From Antedon mediterranea (taxonomy: Eukaryota > Echinodermata > Crinoidea > Comatulida > Antedonidae), in contig NC_092676.1 in the NCBI RefSeq assembly GCF_964355755.1, forward strand, positions 24,720,288 through 24,784,287: a stretch of DNA of 64,000 nt, given 5' to 3'. The position numbers and the translations under genes were made by a program. The notes below the pieces were generated by a model that worked only from the letters and a program-made list of their open reading frames with translations, was not told the origin of the DNA and made no database searches. Below, piece after piece: positions 48,515 through 60,500 of this stretch (position 1 is the stretch's first letter; every line of letters starts with the position of its first letter).

Positions 48515-51500
48515 TTTTTTATACTAATGCCCTATATATGTAAAGTTGTGGTTTTAGCCCAACGCTATTTCTTCAGGTCAAATCGTCAATATCGCTGTAC
48601 AAAATACAAGTATACAACTCTACAACTACAACAACTATTTATTTATTCCAATAAATGCGAAATTGATCAAAGTACGGGCGCACCATACTGAAAATATATA
48701 GAAACATGCTAATTATAATACCGTGTAATTTCCTAATATAAATGTATAGATTTATTAGTAACTCATTAAAATTCATAGAAGCATAAACAAAATTGAACTT
48801 ATGTGCAGGTATGATTGTTGTGTTTGCATAATTTTTTTAATGAATACTAAAATCAGACTTTAAATGCCATGCGCGTAATTTATTCATTGATCTGGCCGAG
48901 GATTTTTAAACAAAATTGTACTTATGTGCGGGTATATGATTTATTTAAATTACAGTTATTTTTTACAAGTAAATCCTTTTTTTTATCATCTAATTTTTGG
49001 TCAAAGTTTATAGCTATTATGTGACATTAAAATGGTATATTCAATAAAAAAATTGTAAAATATTTTTCAGTGGGACAATTATTATCTTTAAAAAGACAAA
49101 TTAAACAATCATATTCAACCAAGAACTTATTAGGTGGCAGCCAATAAGACTATATTTTTGCGTGGAGACTCTTCTCTGGTTTAACGTACTGTATGTCTTT
49201 GTGTTGCAACGTAAGCAACACAAGATATCAGATATAGTGGTCCTGAACTTTGAAATAACTTACCCATTAGCATCAAGAATTCCACAAAGAAGAAAAGCTT
49301 TTCCTATAATTTTAAACGCCACATTATTTCAACTTACTTATAAAATAATAAAAGAAAAGGTGAAAAATAAATACCTCTACTCATTGCAGTCGATTGTTTT
49401 GTACCTTTTCTGTTTGTGTTTCAGTATTTGTTAGTATTTGTTGTGTTACTGCATATGAAAGAGTATTATTATTATTAATATCTTATGGCTTGCCCAGCAC
49501 AAGTTTCTCTTGGTTTTTCCGTTTGATTTTACTTTTTGGAACTTTGCCACTTTCAAAACTTAAAGAAATGTATTACCATTTTATAAGACACTTCTTTTTT
49601 CCAGTCTGTTTTATTCTCATAAAATATTTGTAAATTAAAAGAAATGTTATTTTTTATCGTTATTTTGTTTTTAAGAGAAATAAATGTTTTAAAACTTGAA
49701 TTGAATTAAAAAACAACAAAGCGCATCGCAAATAATTTGACCAATCACGACGTCACGTTTGTTAAGTTAAATGAATGTTTTTTAAAACAGTAAAAAGTTT
49801 AAATTGGCATCGTGTTCAGTACTCGTGCTATTAGAATAGAAACATTTTCTTTTTCCTCAACATTAAGTTATCAATCAAGAAAGGAAATACAGGGCCTAGT
49901 GAGCATGCGTATTGAATATTTAAATTAAGTAAATGATGGTATTGTTTCTTCGCATTCCTTCTTTCACGTCGATCGTGTATTAATGTTTCTTTTCAGCACC
50001 ATTATTCTAGAATACGTAAAGGCCTTCGTCATGCCATTATGTGTTAGTGAGAGAATTAACAGGAATAATATGTTGTGAATCAAAGGGAATGCCATACACA
50101 TGTTAAAACAAACAAACTATTGGTAAGTTTCAAACCATTTATTCAGATTGTAGGCCTACATTTCAGAAGTAACAACCATTTATTCATATTATACAACAAC
50201 CCGGATGTATGGTTTATTTGAAGTAAACATTTGTACGAATGGAATTAACAACAGGTTTGAGTTCGACACGACACAAGCTTGTGGACGTATTCACCATTTT
50301 TTACTTCTTAATAAACACCAGTTTCAGAACAATTACGAGGTAGATACAATTAATACTTTTAATATAGAATAATATATATTTATATATTTACAAGACGTAT
50401 AATATTAATAAGTTACAAACTATTAACTGTTATACAAACGTGGTAATACTCGGCCTATAATTTCAATTAATTAGGGCCTACACAGTGGAAGCCCATTTGG
50501 GTATTTACAAGTAAGAAATTATGCATATCAATTATTTATATAACATAATGGTGCGTACAAGACATATCTGTCAATCGTTTAATGATGTTAAACGTCATTT
50601 TTATAAGTTACCCATGATCCTCATCTTTGGGTCAAATGTCATATCGATTGTTGAAATATATTTAGAAGCCATCAGCATTTTTAGTCGCGTGGAAACGACT
50701 CTATAGTTCACTATGTCGGTCGGTCGGTCTGTCAGTCTGTCGGTCTGTCGGTCCGGTATCACTATGCGTTTTATCGCTTTCTGACTTTATCTTGATATCA
50801 GTTTAATCTAGCTAGGTCATTTTTTCACAGTATATTCCTTATGGCCAGGAATCTATGTGGTTATGTTTTCACGGTGCGCAATAAAAAATTACGCGGTCTA
50901 CGCACGATTTAACGAAATCACGTTTGTAATCATATCTTCACAACCATGAATCACAATTAAATAAAATTTGGTACTCATAAATTTCAGGGCATAAATCATC
51001 ATAATGGCAATACAATGACGTGCGTAGCGCATGTAACGCATGCGTACGCGCGCTTAAGATTTTCAAAATTCATTTTCGATGAAATAAGAGTACGTTTCAG
51101 GCAATTTTAAGCGTTTACAAAATTGCACTGCGCGTTAAATGTTATTGCGCACTCTTTTTGCCCGATTTCTGTTTTCTTGACTTTTCAACTCGAAATCACG
51201 TTATACGAGCACGTCAAAAGTGACAGGCTACGCACGTGTAAATTTAAAAAATATAAATGTTTTTAAACATTTCAACATTTTTAAACATGTTCAGTAATTT
51301 CGGTCAGTATAGTTCACTATGTCGGTCGGTCGGTCGGTCGGTCGGTCTGTCGGTCTGTCTGTCTGTCGGTCCGGTATCACTATGCATTGTAGCACGCGAC
51401 TTAATGGCTGTTGGCCTTGTTTCAAATAACGTTCACTCGCTGACTTCTTAGCATACAAACCGCATAGACTTCAAGAATTCATACCACATCATTTTTCACT

Positions 51501-51543
51501 TATAACTGTAATTGATATCAGGACATCTTATATTTAATGATTC
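48515..51543. other. Intergenic interval between SLC22 copy B and the GPCR gene
   Basis: Left part is the presumed promoter region of copy B, with M5-like sequence at about 48960-49095. 49899-50580 duplicates the region upstream of copy A. 50680-51423 is a long M4 repeat. Short open frames here (for example 49162-49434) look non-coding. Confidence 0.5.
50680..51423. mobile_element. Repeat family M4, long copy
   Basis: Starts TTTAGTCGCGTGGAAACGAC and ends AGCACGCGACTTAATGGC, giving short inverted ends. Each end is followed inward by TATAGTTCACTATGTCGGTCGG and a CGGT/CTGT tract (50720-50755 and 51322-51372), so the core repeat occurs twice in direct orientation around about 550 bp of unique sequence. 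Confidence 0.6.
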
Positions 51544-54500
51544 TTATCTAAACATGTCGTCATCGCTATCATGATTGTCACTGCTACTATCATGTTGCGA
51601 TTCCTTTTCCACTTCATCTTCACTTTCATCTTCTTTTTCTTCTATATCGTCTTTATTCGTCTCTTCATCCTCACTATCAGATGAAGACGAGGAGGAAGTT
51701 GAATCTGCTTCAGATTCACTTGTCGTGTCAACTGGCTCGGTTAGTTGATCTATTGGTTCGTCATTTATATCTTCAGCGTCATCATTAAGTTTGGTTTCAC
51801 TTACTGCTTCTGAGATTTCCTCTTTAAAAAAATTAATTTGTTACAAAAGAAATTAAAGAATATTATTTGTTTGTTTAAGATATGTATTGTTGTAAAATTT
51901 CGAAAGAGAATTATATATTTGAGAGAGTTAAAAAAAAAATGTTTTATGTACATTAAGTTTACAAAGGTTTCCCTTATTTATTCTTTAATGTTTAGGGACT
52001 GACCTGATAAGTTCTAGCTATTTTAGTTCTTCTCATGATGTTTTATTTATGTGTGTTTAACAATTATTTTTAGGTAAATATAAAAATAGAGAGTAGCCTA
52101 ACTAAACACGTGTGTCCACACAGTACGACTATCTCCTGAGTGTCGGTGTAGTGTTATTAAACATATATTGCTCTTCGTTCATTTCATGGGAAAGTATCCG
52201 CTTAATATAAGCAGGGAAGATCTATTGCCTGATATAAGGGTACCACCTGAATAGGAACGTCCTGTGATTAAGAATGTCCCTATTGTTTTTAGCCAAACGT
52301 CTTTTTTTTTCATTTCATTTCATTTCACATTTATTCAATTAATGAAAACTTAAAACAATGTAAACAATAAAAACAAATAAAGATTTCATTAATTTGGATC
52401 AGACTTAGAAGCCAAGGCCTGTCTCAGAAAGACCCAACAAAACATAATACAAAATAAAAATGTATACAAATTAGGTAAAAGTGGCATAATAGTAATAATT
52501 AAACTTAATTTGATGTCTGAATATTTTTGCATTTTCAAATTTTTTTAGATTCTCTTTTAAGTTATTCCATAATTTAGGTCCATGGACTGTAATAAAAAAA
52601 TTGGCTTTTGCTAAGTCTTACAAAAGGAACATAAAGTAAATTTGTGTTCTTAAGATAATAACTATGGACAGTCTTACTGTCTTTGGCTTTTTAAATAATG
52701 AAATTATGGAAAATGGAAGTTGACCTTTAACATATTGGAACATAAAAGTAAGTATTTGTTGTCTATGTAAATCTATTACTTTTATAAAGATATTAAGTTT
52801 TTTAAACAATGGTTCAGAAGTTGAGGCAAATGGTGCTAGGTTGATTATTCAAACAACACGTTTTTGGAGTTTTAGTAATCTATCCATGTTTGAAGGATAA
52901 TCACTGCACCAAATAAGGTTGCAGTATTGTAAATAAGGAAGGATAAGAGAATTGTATAATGTAATTAAAATATGTTGAGGGAAAGTAAACTTCAGTTTAT
53001 TTAATATTCCTATAGATTTAGATACTTTATTTGCAACATAATATTGGTGCGGTTTCCAACTTAGATGTTCGTTTACAATTATATCTAAGAATAGAGTTTC
53101 AGGTTTTTTGTTAATGTTTTTCCCATTTAAAGTAACTTTTAAGTTTGATACGTTAACTTTCTTTTGGATGGGATGAAATAATAAATAATTAGTTTTTTCG
53201 ATTTTTATTAAAAGTCTATTTGCATCAAACCAAGAACCAATTGTTTTTAACTCATTGTTTATAGTATATTGTATAAAATATCTAAATTATCATGCGAGAA
53301 AAATAATGTTGTATCATCGGCGAAGGACACAACCTGTAGAGTGTCACTCACACGAGTCAAGTCATTTACATATATTAAGAACAATAACGGTCCCCGCCAG
53401 AACCTTGTGGAACGCCACAAGTTATGTCCCTCGTCGATGATTTACATCAATCCAATGAAACAAATTGCTTGCGGTCAGTAAGATAACTTTTGAACCAGTC
53501 CAAAGATATACCTCTGATCCCATATTTATCAAGTTCGGAGAGTAAAATTTGGTGATTTATAACATTTCTTCTTTTCTTCTCGGTATTTTTTATATATAAA
53601 TAGAGAGTGTCGGTTTTTACTAAAGCGTGGTTCTCACTAGAGAGGCAACACAAGGACGCAACGCAACGTAAGTGATTTGACTAATCAGAAGCGATGAAAT
53701 ATTCAAACTGTCGATTGTCAACTTGCTTAAGTTGGGTCTACGTTCTTATACGGTACACTTCAGAATGGCAGTATAGCCTACTTACCAGATTCAATTGGGT
53801 CATCATAGCTTTCTATCGTTATGATACTCATTCCTATACAAATAGAAAGTCAAAAGTGTTTTATTTTTTTTTGCTGCAAAAGCTAATGTTTAAATTCTTC
53901 AAAAACGTATACAAATTAGTATCTTTACAATTCAATTTGCTGTGATAGGAATAAATATTAGGCCTACAGTACATTAATAGTACTATTATACTATATTACA
54001 TGCATTTACTATTATTAATAAATTACATTCATTTTGAAGCGAACAAGAATACAATAATAAATATTTTTTATTTTTGTTCCTATCAAGAGAATTCTGTTTT
54101 AAATATTGTCACAATTATTCATTATAAAACTAAATGGTTTTGTTGAACATGTTATTCATTTGGTACATTACGATGTAATTCTACTTACTGCGTGGTTCAA
54201 ATTCGGATATCGTGGTATTAACTGTACTGGCAATTGAGTGTCCTAAAAGTTAAACAAATTTCATTCATCAAAAAACTAATCAAATCATCAGGAAGTAACC
54301 AAAGCTCCTTATAAAAGTATTGCATTTTATCAAGAAATATAGTTTAAGAAATATGTTTTCTTGAATTTTTAGGTTTTTCATTTTGTTTAGTTGTTAATCA
54401 ACCCTAACCCTTAAAAAATATATTATAGTTAATACTCACGTTTTTCCTCTATCAGAATCGACTAGAATTGAAAAATTGAAACAAATAGTTTGCATATTAC

Positions 54501-57500
54501 ATTACAGAAATCCACTTTTTGAACTCATTATAGCCTTGTAATTTGTCAAAATTCTAAAGATACAGTAGTAAACTATAATGAAGTTGTAATAGGCCTATTG
54601 ATACGTTATCATACTAATGTTAATCAAATATAAAATTTAAATGTTCCACTTACAGCTAACTTAATATCATCTCTTACATCTGTAATCTGATAAAGTATAA
54701 AATAAAAAACTTATATTTTTGGTAATGGCTTCATAAAGTACGATATAAATTAATACTATACTGGTAATTGATTGATTATGTACTGTATGAACTTATAAAG
54801 CGCAACCTGAGTTAATATTTTTTAATATTACTGTAAGATAAGATTTTGTTTCAAGAGACGGCTCTGTAACGCTTGGTTCCTACTATAGACGCACACACAC
54901 TGCAAGTTGACTAATGACAAGTCTCATTGTGATAATCACTCGCTTGTGATTGGTCAAATTACTCGCGTTGCGCTTACGTCGTTGTGTTGTAGCGGGGAAC
55001 AAGATATATATATATATATATAATATACGATTTTAAACGGATGTTCCATATTATATATTGTTGGTATAAATAACAGTAGTACTTACATCCTTGCTAAAGT
55101 AGCAGTATACAGAAATGGTTATTCCGTTCGAAGAAAATAAGATATAGAATATCAACCAATAGAGGTATTCTCTATCTGCCAGTATAACAAAGGCCCAGGT
55201 GAGGATTAGATGAGGTACCAAGTAAAGTGAACCGAATGTACAGTGCCTGATAAAACAACATAACAATTGTGTTTAATGTTATTCATCCATAAGCGTACAG
55301 ATTGGTTCCATGTTTGTACGTTCTGTTTCTTTACTTATCTAAACAAAACAACATTATTTATCAGCTACCGAGGATTTTCGTTGTGCGTCAAACCACGGCA
55401 GTAACAAGACAATGAGCTCCCCTCGCCAAGATAGGAACTCGTAACAGTCCTTTAATCTGATCTCTCGCTGAGAAAAATACCAACAGTACTGTACAATGGG
55501 CATATTTTCCGTGGCGCGCGGTGTCTGTTAAGGGGCGTGGAACTATCGTGTCGCAGCCATATATAAACCCATTGATCTCCACCCTTGAAGCTCAGCATCC
55601 TGTTGTTAGAATGCCTTGGTTTACTAATTATAAATATGAGAAAGAGAAATTATGGGTCTGATTTCCTACCTGAGATGCAGTTTGATCTCTTCTGCTCTCT
55701 TAGATCCTTTTGATCCTTTAATTTTACGCAACGAGAGTAAAACCAGTAGCGTAATTCTTGCCTAAATAAAAAAAATATAAATACATACAATTGAATATTT
55801 TTAGTTTCCATGATAAAAAAAATCTTCTAATAAACACTAATAAAACGTTAATTGTCTTACCCGTCATGCACGAATACTTACAACAATTAGAGTCATCGAA
55901 GGGAATACAAAAGCAACTAGACCACCTGCTTCAAACTTTAACCAGCATCTGTAAAAAAATAAATAAAGGTAACATTAAGTGCAATTTTTTTTAACTGGAT
56001 CAAAATAAATCCTCCTTTTAAAACTAATCTTTTACTTTTTTCAGTAGTTCAACCTTGTTACCATATTGGGTGACTCACCAGAAAGTTGGGTATACGGTGG
56101 ATAATTGTTGATACCTAAAAATTTAACCCCTTAAAAATTTAACCCCCTAAAAATTGTATACCTTAAAAATTTAACACATTAAAAATTTAACACCTTAACA
56201 ATTTAACACCTTAAAAATTATAATAATTACCCTTCACTATCACCGTACCCATGATGAATACCAAAAAACACCGCAGCAATCACTAAAGACCCTCCATATG
56301 CAAACGTAGCGTAACCTATCCTCTTCGACGGACTTCCTTGGACTCTGTATTGGTTGGCACGCATGAACAAGTGTACACTCTCAACCGTGAGCCACAAGAG
56401 AATGGACATGTAGAAGAAGTGCAAGAGTACGCCAAATATATTACAATACAGCTGTGAAGATACGAAATAGAACATGATTCTTAAAAAGATTGCAAGAAGT
56501 CTCACAAAATATTTAATTTGTTGAAACTTAAATTCGAACCAAATAATTTCAAATTAACAAAAACGGCAATATAAAATAATGAATTAATGTTTCGTGTAGG
56601 CATCTCTATACATTATTAACTTACGAGATAAAACATGATTCTTAAAAAGATTACAAGAAGTCTCACAAAATATTTACTTTTTTTAAACTTAAATTTGAAC
56701 CAAATAATTTAAAATTAACAAAAACAGCAATATAAAATAATGAATTAATGTTTCGTGTAGGCATCTCTATACATTATTAACTTACGTGATATTCGATGAC
56801 TTCAGAATTTACTATAAATAGTATCGTAGCGCAGAATGTCGATAACAGTAGATTGGAGTAAATGAACACCATTCCAGGTCCTCTGAACAAACCCCTTGAT
56901 TTATCAGAAGAATATAATAGAATGTTATAGAGCAGTCCAATCACCCAAGTAGTATAAGGTTTGCGTTGTCAGGAGAATAATACAGAAGGAGTTCAGGACC
57001 TCTTTCATTGCTCTTAAAATTCCACCACCTAAGCTGCTAAGCTATAATTTAAAGATCATTTACACAAGACAAACGGAATAGAATTTTAGGCATACTTACC
57101 ATATAGTATTGATAAACTTGGCAACGTAGAATATTGCTATGAATGAAACTATGCATATACTATATATGCCTAGCCTTTCGCCTAGTCGAGCATAGTCGAA
57201 GCCCTCCTCCTGAAAATACAGTGTAATTAATATAAAAAAGGATGTGATAGTGTTGATAGTGAGAGGCTACAGTAGTATAAGCAAGACACTGAGCTCGCCT
57301 TGCAAAGATAGTAACAGTCCTTTGATCTTATGTCTGGCTGCGACAAATACCAACAATACTGTACTATATTCTCCGGCCTCGCGGTGTCGGTTAAAGAGTG
57401 TGGAACTGATCGTGTCACAGCCATAGATAAACCCTTTGATCTGAGGAGCCCAGCATTCTGTTATTAGTATTGGTATGAGAGACGATAATGGTGAAGTGGT

Positions 57501-60500
57501 TGCTTTGCAGCCGAATTATGATTTATTTCATTTTAACCTATAAATTGGTAACTAATAAACAAGTGGGTTAGCTGCACACCTTATACTTTACTATAAATTG
57601 TATTACACTATTTAATAGGAACATAGTTAATACATATATGAATTGATCGGATCCACTGACCTCAACTGGTTTTTCAACTGGAGTAAAAATTCCAAATGTT
57701 GTTGTGTGATCACATTTACATTTCACATGCCTGTCAACATATCCAATGTTTTTACAACCAGTAGTTGACCAAATCCTGAATGAAAAAAATATTCAATTTT
57801 GTATAAAATATTATCGATCGAGTGGAAATTTCAATAATGCATCTTAATTTCGTCGGTAATCGTTACAAGACAGAAACTTATGATATTTATACTTGCGAGA
57901 ATAATTTAATAATTAATAATTTTTTGGTTAGTTAAAACTTTTCACAACGTACCGTTTACTCACGTGCCAAAATACACAAAGTGCATTTTCAGTAAAATAT
58001 GTTTCATCAGATGAAATAAGAGACTATAAAACAACAAGAAGTATACTGTAACAAGTTAATTAAGCAAATTCACTCTTCCGTTATAATAATAATATAGTAT
58101 GCCTTATGGAAACAATGTACGGAAGGCTTGGGTTGTTTTAAAGTTGTTTTAATAAATTTGTAGTTGTAGTTCAAACTTATGTTTAACTTACATAATCTAA
58201 CTCCATTGAAAATTCCACTGAAACTTGGAATGATGTCGTGTTTGTCCCTATACTGTATGACAACAAACCAGTTGCAAGCGTGTAGGGAACACCACTCTTA
58301 TCTTCGATACTGAAATACATATGAATAAAACTTATAGATAACTCTTTAGAACAATGTAATTCTGGAATACCGAACTTAAAATTATAATCCTTGCATAACT
58401 ACAGAAGTTTTTCTGCTGTAAAAGTTACTTGAATAGAATTTTGCCAAGTATAGTACTTGCTTTGTTTGCTTGTTAGCACGATAGCGCCTACAATTTTCAA
58501 GTTATCATTCTGTGTTATTTTTCGGTGTAAATATAGGTACGGTATATATTTACAGAATATGCCTATTGAATTTAAAAAAAATCGGTTCATTAATACTTCA
58601 CAAATAACAAAAAAAAAGATAAATTTGTATTCTTTTAACATGGGCCGAAACATCAATATTTTCTTCCAAGTATACTTCACTCAGTTTCTGAGGGCTTTCA
58701 TTAGTGTATTGTTATGTTTTTCTTCGAATGTGTTATTGGAATTTTGACCAAATAAATAAATTCATGAATGTTGTTTGTAAAAAGTCAATGGCACCGCTAA
58801 AAACAGAATTGTACCCAAATGACGCTGATTGAGATTTGTTTTGTACGCGTGCGCGTACGCGTGCGCAAAGGCTTTTGTGAATTGCATTGCTCTGTACTGG
58901 AAATATACTGTTACATTTACCTTTCCTCCATTTCAATGGAATCACTCTGCGTTTCAATAATTACATCTTTATCATAATATGTAGCGACAATCGTTGCTGT
59001 TTCTGAAGACGAAAATAGTAATTGATTATCATTAATTTAAAGAAAATTCTAAGATACCATATAGTTGACCAACATCATCATCCTCCTATACTGTACAGAA
59101 CCTAATTTGAGTATAGTCGCACATGGGTTGGTCACATTTATGCAGCTGGGCATCCTAATTTTCCTTAAGTTTTGTGTTCCACACGTTTCTAAATTATTAT
59201 TATCATTATTACATTACAATTTTTACACGAATACCTTGTTTCTACCCTGTTTCTACCATTACCGGTATTGTATAAGTTAACTATAATTATTGTAAGTTAA
59301 ATATATTTCATATTTAATTTTTGAATTCTTCTCTTTAAATGATGATAATTTTATTTTTGTTATTCTGTTCTAATTTTTAAAACAGTTTGTGTGACCTTTA
59401 TCTTAGACCAAGATTAAGAGATCAATAGAATGACACTTACCGTCAATCCCACGAGCAGAATTGGCATCTAACGTTACATAACATTTGTCCTTTGGTTTTT
59501 TGTTTACAGAATTATCTTTAGTAACAGCAAAGTCATCTCCATCTTTGGAAATGTGTACAGTCCAATTTCTAGATTTAATTGGTGAAATGCTGGAAACTAA
59601 GCAAAAAACACATACTTTAATGACTGGTTTTATACTTTTGCAATCTGTTTATTTTTTTCAATTTGTTTACTTTTATAATTTGTTTACTTATGCAATTCCT
59701 CTACTTTGAATCCCTCTTTTTTGGTAATCCCTCTACTTTGGTAATCCCTCTACTTTGGCAATCCCTCTACTTGGCAATTCCTCTACTTTGGCAATTCCTC
59801 AACTTTGGTAATTATAATTCTACTATAGTAATTCGCCTACTTTGGTCATTCTTCTACTATAGTAATTCGCCTACTTGGTCATTCGCCTACTTTGGTCATT
59901 CGCCTACTTTGGTCATTCGCCTACTTTGGTCATTCGCTTACTTTGGTCATTCGCCTACTTTGGTCATTCGCCTACTTTGGTCATTCGCCTACTTTGGTCA
60001 TTCGCCTACTTTGGTCATTCGCCTACTTTGGTCATTCGCCTACTTTGGTCATTCGCCTACTTTGGTCATTCGCCTACTTTGGTCATTCGCCTACTTTGGT
60101 CATTCGCCTACTTTGGTCATTCGCCTACTTTGGTCATTCGCCTACTTTGGTCATTTGCCTACTTTGGTCATTTGCCTACTTTGGTCATTCCTCTACTTTG
60201 GTCATTCCTCTACTTTGGTAAATTCCTCTACTTTGGTAAATTCCTCTACTTTGGTAAATTCCTCTACTTTGGTCATTCCTCTACTTTGGCAAATTCCTCT
60301 ACTTTGGCAAATTCCTCTACTTTGGCAAATTCCTCTACTTTGGCAAATTCCTCTACTTTGGCAAATTCCTCTACTTTGGCAAATTCCTCTACTTTGGCAA
60401 ATTCCTCTACTTTGGCAAATTCCTCTACTTTGGTAAATTCCTCTACTTTGGTAAATTCCTCTACTTTTGTAAATTCCTCTACTTTGGTAAATTCCTCTAC

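Larger units (their letters stand above)
43838..50643 (-). repeat. Tandem duplication unit B (SLC22 copy B plus upstream region)
   Basis: Colinear with unit A. Its right end near 50620-50643 (TTGGGTCAAATGTCAT) matches the sequence just left of the junction at 43824-43838 (TGGGGTCAAATTTCAT), fixing the unit length at about 6.8 kb. Confidence 0.8.

Noticed and set aside
49162-49633. Two hydrophobic ORFs upstream of SLC22 copy B
   Set aside because: T-rich composition alone explains the hydrophobicity; nothing comparable is kept upstream of copy A.
56935-57050. Minus-strand open stretch reading [18 protein letters not shown] as a TM2 exon
   Set aside because: It terminates in a stop and has no donor. 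The acceptor at 56895 gives a phase-correct exon whose TM2 leads directly into the Cys that begins TM3.
57953-57964. GTGAGT donor at 57963 as the end of the first GPS exon
   Set aside because: It gives the wrong phase for the next exon, which starts with one base before ATT TGG. The GTACGT donor at 57952 restores phase and yields the usual Cys-to-Trp spacing of a GPS.
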